This document shows positions 11,101 to 22,600 of a stretch of 64,000 nt of DNA, piece after piece. Source of the DNA: Candolleomyces eurysporus (taxonomy: Eukaryota > Basidiomycota > Agaricomycetes > Agaricales > Psathyrellaceae); the NCBI GenBank assembly GCA_027579435.1, contig JANBPK010000878.1:1-64000 (forward strand). The letters run 5' to 3'. Positions within the stretch are counted from its first letter, which is position 1. Each line of letters begins with the position of its first letter. Both the position numbers and the translations under genes were made by a program. The notes beneath the pieces were generated by a model. That model saw nothing but the letters and a program-made list of their open reading frames with translations, made no database searches and was not told where the DNA came from.

Positions 11101-11672
11101 CAAGACAGTGCTCTTATGGGACAGCCAAGCAGGAACCCTCCTTGCCACTCTTGAGGGCCATTCTGGTGGGGTAAACAGTGTTGCCTTCTCATCTGATGGT
11201 CAAAGGTTGGCATCTGCATCAGATGATGAGACAGTGCACTTGTGGGACAGCCAGGGAGGAACCCTTGTTGNCACTCTNNAAGGCCATTCTGATGGGATAA
11301 ACAGTGTTGCCTTCTCCCCTGATGGGCAAAGGCTGGCATCTGCATCACATAATGGCACAATGTGCCTGTGGGACAGCCAAGCAGGAACCCTTCTTGCCAC
11401 TCTTGAAGATCAACATTTTTTTCATGATTTTTTCCAACTCTTCAACATTTTATGCAAACCTGAAAAAACAAACCCCATCTGTTTCTGGATTGGTTAGAGT
11501 CAAACTGATTGGCCTGGATTTGTTGCCAACACCAGTCCCAATTTGCTGGTTTCCCTCAAGCTGGGATGTTGTCCATGTATCTTTTGATTCTACATTCTCA
11601 CTTGCAGCCATTGGGTGTGCAAATGGCAGAGTCTACATTCTTGACATTTCTAAATGTGTTGAAGGATCATGA
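8140..11672 (+). CDS. NACHT-WD40 NLR with HeLo/MLKL-like N-terminal domain (NLR2); possible C-terminal frameshift
   Basis: Six exons: 8140-8547, 8604-8746, 8803-8938, 8995-9105, 9160-10731 and 10796 onward. A disordered start (about 1-100) precedes an alpha-helical region (about 103-265) beginning FKTALGIAVALVPEPFKG, resembling the MLKL/HeLo-like N-terminal bundle of basidiomycete NLRs, a membrane-acting cell-death module. NACHT follows: Walker A GIAGIGKST (about 326-334) and Walker B LVLVFDALDEC (about 425-435). Three WD40 repeats start near residue 870, then the PICWFPSSW cap shared with NLR1 and NLR3. After TLLATLE the frame is shifted by one base relative to NLR1 and NLR3: either the T7 at 11416-11422 or the T6 at 11428-11433 has one T too many. 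As written, translation stops at 11497 (1023 aa) and loses the cap; the cap frame runs to 11672. Three Ns at 11271-11280 lie in the repeats. Likely function is a STAND-type receptor; the ligand is unknown. Confidence 0.85.
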
Positions 11673-13348
11673 TCAGTCCATATTTTCTCAGATTTAGACC
11701 CTGGATATTATTCTTACTGTCACTGTTGCTTCTTGTACATGTAGTATTTACCATCAATTCAATCCTTTGTTTTGTAAATTATGCCAATATTGGATACTCT
11801 ATTTTCAGTTCAGGGTAGTTCAAGGCATTTATCCTATAGTTTGGTGGATGCCAGCTTGGACAATGTAACTTGAATTCCAGGTCACTTTTCTGAGGCATTT
11901 TGACTTGGGTACATTATCCCCTGGGTCAATGTGCACCGTTCCTGAGACATGCTGGTNGCATCACCAGTGGCCGGAAATTTCCAGTTAGTGCTTCTCACAA
12001 TTCCAATTGGTCACTTCCCACCCATCCTCCCCTTGATAGCTGGGGGTTCTATCACTACCTCAATCCCTGTTAGACTGCTTATCTATTTGCTCCATCTCTG
12101 TTTGACATCAGCCATGTATTCTTTTACACCTTGTATCCCATAATTTTGAACATTTTGTTTATCTTCTAGCATTCAAGCATCCATTGAGTCAACTAGTAAA
12201 TTTGCGGGTCATTACGTTACAGTTCCAACCATAGTTTGGAATCGCACAAAGGATTGCCTTCAGTTGGCACAACACTCATGCAGTGATTGCCAGAGGTCCC
12301 ATTCATCTAACAAGTGTGACCTGTGCCAAGAGTGCCAAAAGGCAATATATATACTTTTTGGTTCCAAGCTGCATGTATTGTGCAAGAAGGGGTACATGGC
12401 ACAGTGGGGCAAATAGGTCAAAATGCCTTGGAGACTCTGCTGCACGCAGCGACGGCCCACTTACCAAAGTTATTGGTTGTGAGTGGCAAGTGTCATAGTT
12501 TGAGCTCAGTGCCAAAGTAAGGGTGATACTGGAGCTTGCAATCAGGGTTGCTACCTGAGGTGGCCAGTTGAATATCCCAAGACATTCCACTGCTCTTGTC
12601 AGTTGTCACTTCACTCACATGACAACACATCAAGTTGACCTTAGACTGTTGTCCATGGAGTCCACAGCTGCAGCAAGAACCTTTGGAGGGGCATTACAAT
12701 TCCCTGCAGCAACCAGGCTTTTGTACGCATGAACCTCAAGTATCAAGCACTACTCATACTGAATGCACTCTCAGCACTGCATCCTTCTTGTTTTTTGCCA
12801 ACCAAAGAACATTGATGTTGGCAGTTGATGTAACCGCACAGCTTGGTTCCGAGGCATTTTGACTTGGGTTCATACACTCAGTTTCCAGGCGCCAAGATGG
12901 ATGCGCGGCATGTGCAGGAACCAACATCGGCACCGCTGTTTTCCGTTGGTCTTTCCCCGTTTTCCTTTCTTGGGTTCACCTTAGCAAGTCTCTTTATGCC
13001 AGTTCTCTTGTTTCCCTGTCTGAGCACACAATAAATAGGGAGGCAAAATGCCTCAGATCACTGCTGTGCAAAGCAGCGGCCACTTCCCACAGGTCTAATG
13101 TGTTTGAGAGTGATTTTCATAGTCGCAACACATTGTTGCACGGTGGAATGATTGGAAAATGGATGTAGTGCTTAGTCATGGGGGCGAGTTCATTATGGTT
13201 GGAGGTAGCAAGCCTCTACCTTGATAATTATCAAAAATAAAAAAATGTTGCTAATTTTTCGAATTTCGCATGGTCAGGCAGGCCGCAAGAACGGTCGCGA
13301 TGTTGGTACAGAGTACTGAGTAGCTAAAGTAATTACATTTGGTCTGAT
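11673..13348. other. AT-rich 3' flank of NLR2 with internal repeats
   Basis: No gene supported. The first part is homologous to the 3' flanks of NLR1 and NLR3. GGCATTTTGACTTGGGT occurs near 11892 and 12852, and CTGCTG(C/T)(A/G)C-GCAGCG-like segments near 12437 and 13062, so an older repeat unit of several hundred bases may be present twice. No transposase, reverse transcriptase or terminal repeats were recognised. Confidence 0.45.
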
Positions 13349-14240
13349 TTAGGATGAGTCTCCATCGACCTTTTGTTTTTTGGTTGCACTCTCGTTCCTA
13401 CTAGCCAATGCAGGAGGAGCATTGGTGCCTCTCGTTCCTGCATATGGCCCACCGTTGGGCTCAACGCCTTGCTTCCTCTTCTTGCCCGCTTCCGCGTCAG
13501 TCTTTTCAGCACCTTCAGGGGCAGCAGTGGGCTTGGAGTCACGGCCTCCACCGTGTCCACCAACACCACATCCGCCTCTACTGCGTCCACCTCCTCCACG
13601 ACCGCCTTCCCCACGACCTCCACAACCACCATGTCCGCCTCTACCTCCACGACCTGCGCCACCGTCTTGAAATCCGCAAACTCTGTGAATATGGAGGCCT
13701 TGAACTTTTTGTTCTCGTCTCTCTGCATCCTGACAGAGTTGATAGCGCCGTAAGTGTCAAAAAANCGCTCCCAGGCACTGCTGCAGAGTCGCATCCTTGT
13801 CCTCCGGGAAGCCGTTAGCGTAGACGCTGCGCTCGAAGGTATCCTTGGGTTCCTTGACTTCGGTCGTTTGGCGGACTTTGTCACCAGTGGAGTTGACTTC
13901 AAGGAAGGTGGAGGAACAGAGGGCTGAGACGAGCCATTCGGAGCCATGCAATGTGTTTTCACGGATGCGTTTGAAGGAGGCGATGGTGGAGATGGGGATC
14001 CAGTGTTCGGGGTCTTTGGAGTAGAGCGTCCACATGAACCTTGAAGCGAGAGATGGAGTGAATGAAGCAGAATGCATAGAGAGGAACGACGCACTTGTCG
14101 TAGGGCGAGTTGGAGTTGGCAATGTAGAACTCCACTGTGAAATCATCAGGAAACTCTCGGACTGAATCGCGGTGGGAGCACGCACCTTGTTTCTTTGCCC
14201 TGTTGTCATCTCCGGCGGGTGCGATGGGGCTGATGACCAT
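13349..14240 (-). pseudogene. Lupus La RNA-binding protein, internally deleted copy
   Basis: The La motif is recognisable on the minus strand: VEFYIANSNSPYDK, then FMWTLYSKDPEHWIPIST and IASFKRIRENTLHG, followed by RRM1 pieces KDTFERSVYANGF, FFDTYGAINSVRM and SIFTEFADFK. Two introns fit (GTGCGT donors near 14190 and 14100). The N at 13766 is a surplus base. Straight after FADFKT (about 13655) the original frame ends in nonsense, and another frame takes over with a Gly/Arg-rich tail and then KKRKQGVEPNGGP and KKQKVDGDSS before TAA at 13349-13351. In intact fungal La proteins the end of RRM1 and a whole second RNA-binding domain lie between these parts; they are absent here. La proteins bind 3' UUU-OH of Pol III transcripts in the nucleus. 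This copy is probably not functional; an intact gene should exist elsewhere. Confidence 0.7.
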
Positions 14241-15347
14241 AGATTGACCAGCACCTTAAATGGTGGTCAAGACAGTGGGTGTAGTCGTAGATATGGCCAT
14301 CTTTTAGGTTGTTTTGGAACGTCCACACTCGGACGGGATCCCCAGGAATTTTTTTTTGCATGTTCATACGAAACAAGCTGTCAGATTCGAGTTATTTTGC
14401 CGGTTCTTGGGTTTCTTGCCTTTAAAGAGCCTTCTGGTGCTATAATCAAAGCGGGCGAGAGGAAAAGAAAGCCTGTGGCTGGGCAGAGGCAAAGTGGAAA
14501 AAGAGTCAGGTCAAGTCAAACCGTATAGGCGGTGATCAAGGTAGCTGTGCCAAGAACGCTGGACTGGACGGCAGATTGAATAGCGTCGGGGCACGGTTCG
14601 AACCTCACTGCGATTGTCCTTTGACCACCCCGAAGCTTCCATGGCTGCCAAGCGATACTCTCAGGTGGGGCATTTCCCCAATCCCACCCTTCGTCAAATG
14701 AGCCCAGGCTTCGTGCTCCTCCTTCTACTCGTCCCTCTGTCAAGACACTGGGGAATCTACCTTGATGTTCCCACCCCGCCATGCTTTAATGGTCTCTTTG
14801 ATCTCTCACGGCTGGATTGAAGACACGCTCCTTGACGAGCGAAAGGCGGTTTCAACGAGTTCTTGTGCTTGATATTCGACACCGAGAAGACGAGGGGCAA
14901 CCCTGTCCTATCGGCCATCTTCAAAACGTCCTTCTTTAAAACGCCCTTCGCCTGATGCTTCGCACTAGAGTCTTTGGGAGAAGGTCTTACACAGCTTGCT
15001 GTAGCGCATCCTGCTGCTCGTCTTTTGCGATACAAGTAGGAGAAGGAGGCAAAGTTAGGCGGGATGGGACCTCCGATTGTGGCTTCTTATTATTCGTCAT
15101 GGGCTGCAGCGACTCTTCCCCGGAGAGCATGAACTGGAATAAATTTGATATCGTTTTCTTCGGTGAGCGTACACCAGCGCTTTGACCCATTTACAACAAA
15201 GTTAGAAAGAAAAGAAAACGCGAAAGGGAGAATATCATCGAGACATCACAATGCTTGGGTATACAGACTATCCCTCCACTCAGCACCGCATTTTTGAGCC
15301 GAATTACCTAGAGCAACCCAAGAGCTATCGTCAGAACATGGAGGCCT
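14241..15347. other. No gene seen between La relic and WSC relic
   Basis: Short open frames without motifs. A short hydrophobic reading near 14690-14760 is not supported by anything else. Nothing further can be stated. Confidence 0.4.
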
Positions 15348-16660
15348 CTATTGGCACAAGACCGAAAGCGTACCTGAACACTTTATACTACACTCCCCGG
15401 CACTCGTCTGATATCCCAACAACCCTGACTTGAATACTTCATTACCACAGAAACACTGCACCCCCATTCTGCGTCGCAGCAAACTTGAATCCACGCTCCA
15501 AACAAGCGGTCAAACACCTCTCCGTCATCATTGAGCTGCTCGAGGTAGTGTCTCCTTGTAACTTTCGATCAGCAGTGTCGATGTAGCACCCGTCGCCGTT
15601 CCAGACGGTGCTGATCTTTTGGAAGAGGTTCGTCGTCCAGCCGCCTCCGCAGAGTTGGGAAGAGTCGCCTGTGCAGGTCGAGGGACACCTGGAGAAGACA
15701 ATTGTGGAGCCCGTGGCACCGCTGTTGGTTACGCTGTTACCACAATAACATTTCGCTCTGTTGAAAGCCAATAGTCAGCGGCGTACATTTAATAGGAGCC
15801 AATGGAAAACACGCACCTGTATTTCGCTCCAGCGAATTGGCACGCTGAGCAGAGCGAGTTGCAGACTTGGGGCGTCATGTCGCTGCGGGAAGAGCTGGCA
15901 TCCTGCTTCCAGTCGTTCCCTCTGCCACACATCCTTTAGGGGTAGACAGTGGTTGTAGCCGCGGAGTACTGGTGGTCGTGGCTGAGGTGGTGGGCGTGGT
16001 TGTCGTGCTACTACTTGACGGGGACGACGGCCTGGAGGAGATCGTAATTCTATTCCCGTTACCGCATTTCTCGTTCGCTGGAAAGCAAAGTAATCAGCCA
16101 TCAATCGCATTCAAAGCAAGGAAAGTACACCTACTGTTGCCACTAAACGCCATAGCACTCACTCCGCTTCGAATGACGCTTCCGCAGTCATACTCTTTCC
16201 CATAACGACACCACCAAACTCGTACCCGCGCGAAGCACACGTCGACAGGGACTTGAATATCGTGTTCGTCAACTCCGAGGTGGATCTTCCTTCGTACAGG
16301 GTTCGCTGATTGGTATGATCGGGGTAGCATCCTTGGTGGGCCCACGTTACGCAGTTCATAGAGGTCATAGGAGGCGTTGGAGTCGTCCCAGTGGTTGAAG
16401 GGGCGGGAGTAACATTCCCTTCCGTACTCAACACCTCCTAAAGCAAAGCCTCGGCTGACGCAGGTAGCAGGACACTTGAGATCGTGGTGCTGGTCTCCGG
16501 GGTGGAGACACCGTTGTAGAGGACACGGCTAGTGGTAGGGTCGTCGTAGCAGCCTCTGTATGTTCATGTGAGCCAGCAACGAATGTTGTGGTCGCGGTTG
16601 CAGTTGTGGAAGTGCTCGTCGAGGTGGTGGTTGAGGTAGACGATGTGGCCGCCTGGCTTC
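15348..16660 (-). pseudogene. WSC-domain cell-surface protein, frame-broken
   Basis: Minus strand. WSC domains are cysteine-rich carbohydrate-binding modules of fungal wall sensors and secreted oxidases. I see at least four: GCYDDPTTSRVLYNG with KCPATCVSRGFALGG; GCYPDHTNQRTLYEGRST with CASRGYEFGGV and GKEYDCGSVIRSG; SLCSACQFAGAKYR spliced to AKCYCGNSVTNSG and QLCGGGWTTNLFQ; and NGDGCYIDTADRK with RCLTACLERGFKF and QCFCGNEVFKSG, ending VLCQ at 15348-15350. A Ser/Thr-rich linker precedes them (about 16560-16660). The frame must change near 16465 (before KCPATC), 16205 (before YGKEYDC) and at the G-run near 15455 (before QCFCG). One lesion is in a homopolymer and could be an assembly error; several together suggest a pseudogene. 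No start, signal peptide or anchor was found. Confidence 0.6.
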
Positions 16661-19489
16661 AAAATGCGTAGCAAACACAGCTGCCCAAAGATAATCCTGT
16701 CGACGAGCGAGGCCGTTAATGACATGCATTTGTTCTTGGAGAAGGGCAAGACGTACGAGGGACCGGTTATATCCATCCGGCCTGCGACCTCCGTCAACCG
16801 AGGCAGTTGGATGAGGCTTGGAACAACGGAAGATAACGTCTCTCTGTTTCATCGTCAGAACGTAGGCAAGAAACAGTCGGCTACAGACTCACTGTGATGA
16901 CAGGATAACTCCCCGTCTTGAAGGCTTTGATGGAGGAGAGCTGATCAGAACATTCGGCCCATACACTGGAGTCGTTCAAGGACGCACCTGTCGTGTGGAC
17001 CAAGTGGAGGATATTGGCTTGCTATTCGTCAAGAATGCATCGCTGGAGAGGGGAGTGTGGGCTGGGTTTATTGAGGCATTTAGAAGCGTCGAGATTCAGG
17101 CATTTGAAAGAGGCGACAGGGGTAAGGCATGGGGAGGAGGGAGTTTGTGCCTGCTTGGCTAGGTTGGCGGATGACGTCACCGCTCGGCCTCTTCCTCCTT
17201 GATTGAGTCTTGCATCAGGTGCGCAAAACTCGCCTTCATTTCAAGTTATTATCAACGAATCGTCCCGTTCTTCAGGTAGCGTCATGCAAAGTCTCGTAGC
17301 TCGGAACTCGGAGTAGTTGGATGGCGCGGATCGTAGCCCAGGTTGGAGAAGCTCGAGTTTGTCGACAGCGTCCCAGCTCACGGTCTATTTGAGNATCGCA
17401 CTCGCCCCCGCCTCTTCCGTCCTCGTTCAGTCACAACACCAATAACATTCGTCCGCATTCCCGAGCTTCGCTTAGAAGGTTGTGGAAGAGGGGAAGATGT
17501 CGGTGTCGATCGATCTTGGCCCGGGTGAGCGCTCGATATCTAATACTTTGGTTGCGAGTTTGTTGCTGACGTGGGCTGTAATGGCTAGGCACCGCATTCT
17601 CAGTTGTCGTCTACGTTTATTGCTGGTGACAGTACAGCAGATCGCTTGAAAACTTCTGCAAGGTTTGCTAAATCGCCTCCTTCCCAACTCCAATTCTCAG
17701 CAGAGCGTCCGCTTTCCAGATCCCCAATACGGTCTTGAGGCGAAGAATGCAAGCCATGGCTGGCTCTTCGAGGGATTGGTTGCCCGATATTCCGGTAAGC
17801 AAATCCATTCGGGTCTTCTCCCACATGAACACCCATGCTCACGGACTCATGTTTGGCCACAGATAGCCTGGGAGCAGACCCATCGACCTCATCGACTTCC
17901 TCGCCCACACTCAGAGTCAGATCACCAGGGACACTGGAGCTGTCGTACCTCGGCTTGCATGGCGTATACTTATTCTTATGTTTCTTTTTCTACTAGATAC
18001 GGCGGAGGTTCGGCTCACCGTTCCAGAGGCCCGGGTCGCGAAAGGCTGCGAAATTTTTACGTGCTTCAACGTCAAAGACCTCGCGATCCTACCGTTGGAC
18101 TGATCAATGGACAGCTGTCGACACCGGCCGATTTGCTCCGGAAAGAAGTCTTTTACCGTGTCACAGACCAGGTGGGTAGTGTTTCGTGCATTCTTCCCAT
18201 TCTGGTGTTTGCTGACTCCGTGACATAGGTTCTCCAGCTACCCGCTAGAGTCGACCAGCCTACGCACACACATGCTGAGGTAAGGCTTACCGACTCGTTC
18301 CACAAAGGTCGATATACTGACTCTTTGAATTGCGCAGCAACAATTCGGAAAACTAGTTCTATTCATCGCTAGCCCTTCCGGCGCATATACGTAGTGCTGC
18401 GCGGTACGGGTTGCCGAAGAGAAGTTTGGTTTTGACGATTATCTGTTCGAGACCGTAGATCACGAAGGTGCGGATTTATTGGCCAATCGTTGGCCTTGGG
18501 CGTTTACATTGTTGCGAGTAGGTCGAGGTGCCCGCGGAACAGAAGATCGGCTTAGAAAGCCTGTATAAATCAAAAATAACAATACTGTTGCTTCTATTGG
18601 CGAGAACCGGTTTGTCCTACATCTCTCTGCTCTCGTAGCCTTCTGACGAGTTGTGCGTCCTTGATAGGTTGCGGTACCTCGTGTCGAAAGGGGCGATTAT
18701 CAGGAAAGGGTGTGTCACTTCTGTTGCCTATCTCAGCTTTGGATATTGATTTCATTTTATTTTCAGGCAACATCTCACGACGAACGGTGCTGTGTGGTAA
18801 ACTGTTTACCCATCTGAATCAAATTCTCTGAATGGCCCTCTGGTACGGCGACCCCTCCCTATCCTAACTTGCGCACTCCAAACCAACCTAAACCAGCGTA
18901 TAGACTCCTCCTTCATCGCCACCCTCTACACCAACGACTCCGACGAAATTATGCGATACGCGGACGAAGACGAAATTCTCGAATTGTACGAATGGACCAT
19001 CGACCTCACCTCTCTGCCTTCCAGCAGAATGCGAACACTTGGAATATGGCCGGATTCTATAGGTGCCCGGGTGTTGGATAGCGTGGAGGGTACCATACGC
19101 GGGAGCTGGGGAGCTAGGTGATCGTTACTTCTCCGTCTCTCTTTTGGTCTTTGCGCCTGAGTCGGACGGGACGGCTGATTGTTTTGTGCGTAGGGTCACA
19201 TTTGACTTCCGCGGACGAGGCGGCTCAGGCTCGGTATTTTGAGCCCTGCGGCTTGAGTCGTGGACTCGATCTCGATGTACGTTTACCGTTTTGGAGATTC
19301 GATCCCATGTGTCTATCTGCTGTATCTACTATTTCCAGAGTCCTAGTTGTTTCGAGGGTTAACGTCTATTATGACGAGTGTTGCGATATCTTATCGGATC
19401 TTTCGACTGTGATTCGTCAGTCATCGGGATTACTTTGAGAGTATATCGGCTCTCACGAAACATCGGCAGAATTCGACTCCCAAAGTTAG
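16661..19489. other. Upstream unit of NLR3 with coding remnants
   Basis: The region matches 6900-7990 upstream of NLR2 in patches but is longer. On the plus strand several coding-looking segments appear: KFGFDDYLFETVDHEGAD (about 18422-18475) with PWAFTLLRVGRGA, RLRYLVSKGAIIRKG (about 18669), and DSDEIMRYADEDEILELYEW (about 18927-18990) continuing to RMRTLGIWPDSIGARVLD. They could be exons of one multi-exon gene (ankyrin-like spacing in RLRYLVSKGA) or a decayed gene. I do not recognise a family, the exon joins are not secure, and I found no start codon. Confidence 0.3.
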
Positions 19490-19645
19490 ACGCCCAACCG
19501 CAGAGTCACGGGATGCTCATCGACGATGATCAGCATCAGGAATGCTTCGAGACACTCTCACCGCAACTTGAACTTGGACCACCATCCACTGTCGAAACTT
19601 TGCGATCTAACCGAGCTTTTCGAACAAACCTACTAACGAACCGAT
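19490..19645 (+). promoter_or_regulatory. Promoter/5' leader of NLR3, copy of the NLR2 leader
   Basis: Matches 7990-8139 over about 150 bases up to the ATG, with the same CCGCAGAGTCACG, GATGCTCAT and GACCACCATCCACTGTC blocks. This fixes the ATG at 19646 as homologous to the NLR2 start at 8140. Confidence 0.6.
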
Positions 19646-22600
19646 ATGGCTGAATCTACTCACTCTGGAGGAGACAATCGTGGCCTTCCCGACAATCCGG
19701 AGCACAACACACCCATCCCATCTCGCGCTGCGCCGCCAGGCACCGATGGCAGTCAACCCCCTGGTACATCCAAGGGATTTAGAGCGTGGGTGGGGAAGAA
19801 GTATGACAAAGGGAAGGCTANGNTGGAAAGGAGCATGCACAAGGNGGANCAGNGTNCCAAGTCGTTGCTCGATCGAGGNAAGCCGAAGAACGNGGNNGAG
19901 GGGCAAACAANGCCNCAAGANGCNGGGGGTTCCTCCANGGTCCAGGCCATTGCGATGGGGACAATCAAGACCGCGCTGGGTATTGCTGTTACCCTCGTTC
20001 CAGAGCCGTTCAAAGGTCCGGCTGAAGCNCTGCTGAAAGCGATGGANGTCATCGAGGTATGCGTAACTTCCATTTTTGTTTTGTGCATGNNGCTNAAATN
20101 TNGCATAGAAAGTTGACTNNAACAANGAGGANGTGGAGATTCTNAAGAAACNTTGCGAGCTCTTGGGCTCCAGTATNNTGAATGTTGTCAAGGGAAAGGA
20201 TACAANGCTNNTGTNGAAGGATCTNAGNGATAGCATCGGNCGTCTTGNNGNGTACGTATNTNTCTNTGAATNNTCNGTCCAACATTCAAGTAACTTAGGC
20301 CTGGCTACAGGGGAATATTGNNNACTTTGGAGGCNGCAAGTAAGNAGANGTNNACAGGANTGANNGNNTANGTNCTGGCNGAGGATGATGNTGAGGTNCT
20401 CAANAAGGCAAACAAGNGCCTNGANNAACTNTTGCATTGCTTTTGGGTATGCTTCCANGNTCNTGCTGTATNCTTGCTNNAGTGACTCATTCTTGGNAGA
20501 TTGAAAATCANATTGCAGGAACNATTGTCTTGNCTNACATTCTCANNACTGTTCAGGAGCAGGCAGGGCACTTTGAGGTTTNTTCTNTNGNTNTNCANCN
20601 AGAAATNCANTNACTNGGCAANCAGANTNNNNCTCTTGNCNGNNACTNAAGNGGNNTCCTGGTGCNGCTTATGACTCACAGGNTGTTGNNGCCAANATCA
20701 TGCCATGCTTTNANGGCACCCGCTCCANNCTGTTGGCTAATGTTGGACGCTGGATGNNNGGTGNCACTGTTGNNNATGGCNATAACCCTCCANTNTANAT
20801 TCTTGATGGGATNGCTGGGATTGGCAAGTCTACAGTGGCNATNACTGTGGCNCAACGTGCTGCAGACCCCANNATCAACTGTCTTGGGGCTACCTTTTTC
20901 TTTTCTCGAGATCAGGAGGATCGAAANANATCTTTNGGCTTTGTGCANACCATTGCATACCAGCTTGCTNGNTATCATGCATCCTATGGAAANGCTATTG
21001 CAGCTGCCATTACTAGCAACCCTGNAGCTTTAGACAANGTTCTCAGTCAGCAGTTCAACTTGCTTGTGGCCAAGCCACTGTCTCCACTACTTGAGCAAAG
21101 AGTAGCCCCTCTTGTTCTGGTGTTTGATGCTCTNGATGAATGCATTGAACCTGATGCCTCAGTTATTCTAAGCCTTCTGATATCCTCAGTCTCTCAGCTA
21201 CCAAATATCAAANTCTTTCTTACCACTCGTCCAGAGCGGGGATTGAGAAGCAATTATATGGGTGCACAAAATGCAAATATCTTCCATCTTCAGGAAATAG
21301 AAGACCTGATAGTGGAGCAGGATATTACCTTATATGTCAACTACTGCTTGTCCCCATCCAAAATCCAGGAGGCTCTAGGGGATTCATATGATCCTTGCAG
21401 ACAGCCAGGAGAAGAGGACAAAGCTAAACTTGCCAAGTTATCAGGGAAACTGTTTATCTATGCATCCACTGCTGTCAAGTTTATACTTGATGAGCAACAC
21501 CTTGATCCTAAAGGCCAACTTGCAAGTCTTCTGGATTTGCAGTCTAATAGCACTAGTCCACTATCTCAACTTGGTGGATTATATCTCTATGTGCTCGAAT
21601 CTGCCAAGCCCACTCAAAGTGCAGAGAACTGGCTCAGGCCATTTAAAATCATTGTTGGTGCCATTCTAGTGCTGCAGACTCCTCTTTCTGTCATGTCTCT
21701 AGCAAGGCTATTGGATCAGCAAGAAGGTGCTATCAAAGCCACTTTAGCAAACTTGCATTCAATTCTTGCTCCAATAGGTGAAGGCTCTGCTCTGACTTAC
21801 AAGGTGCACCACAAATCTTTTCCTGACTTCATCACTGGGTCCTCTTGTCCTTCTGAATTCCAAATCCAAGAAGAGGAGCATCATTTGGACTTGGCCAAGT
21901 ATTGCCTGCAAGTGATGAACAGGCAACTTGAATTTAATATTTGCCAGGTGCCAGTGCCCTCTGAGGACCAATTTAAAGATCTGGATGATTTGCTCAAAGA
22001 AGGCCTGAGCACAGAAAACATTACAGAAGAACTGCAATATGCACTTTGCTATTGGGCTAATCACCTAAGCAAGGTAAAAAGGATGGACTCAGATCTTATA
22101 ACCCTGTTGAATGAATTTTCAACAGAGCATCTGATGCATTGGCTGGAAGCATTGGCCTGTATCAAACAGCTGGATGTAGCACACACTGCATTGGAAGAGA
22201 CCTTGGCTATACTGGTATGTCCAATTTCCATGGTTTTAACCATTAAATATTGATTAAAATTTACCACAATGATTAGGCAACTCATACTGGCAGTGGCTCA
22301 GAGTCATTGAAAGAAATGTTTCAAGATGGCCAGAGATTTGTTTTGCTGAACTCCAATATTATCAAAAGGGCACCTTTGCATATATATTGGTCTTGCATAC
22401 CTCTGGCACCAAAGCAAACAATGCTCTGCAAAAGATATCAGAAGCCAAATTATGGAGTATGGATCAACAAAGGAGATATGACATGGCCATTAGAGCTTGC
22501 AGTTTTGCAAGGTCACTCTAGCTATGTAAACAGTGTTAGTTTCTCACCTAATGGGCAAAGGCTGGCATCTGCATCTTCTGACAAGACAGTGTGCCTGTGG

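Noticed and set aside
11673..13348. Transposable element body in the NLR2 3' flank
   Set aside because: No transposase or reverse transcriptase motif, no terminal repeats and no target-site duplication could be identified.
14590..14605. tRNA box-B-like GGTTCGAACC here and similar strings near 36308 (minus) and 50637
   Set aside because: No acceptor stem, T-stem pairing is incomplete and no box A at the right distance. tRNA genes are not supported; a tRNA-derived repeat remains possible.
16560..16860. Minus-strand frame reading LNHHLDEHFHNCNRDHNIRC as a separate gene
   Set aside because: It is an out-of-frame reading of the Ser/Thr-rich linker of the WSC relic.
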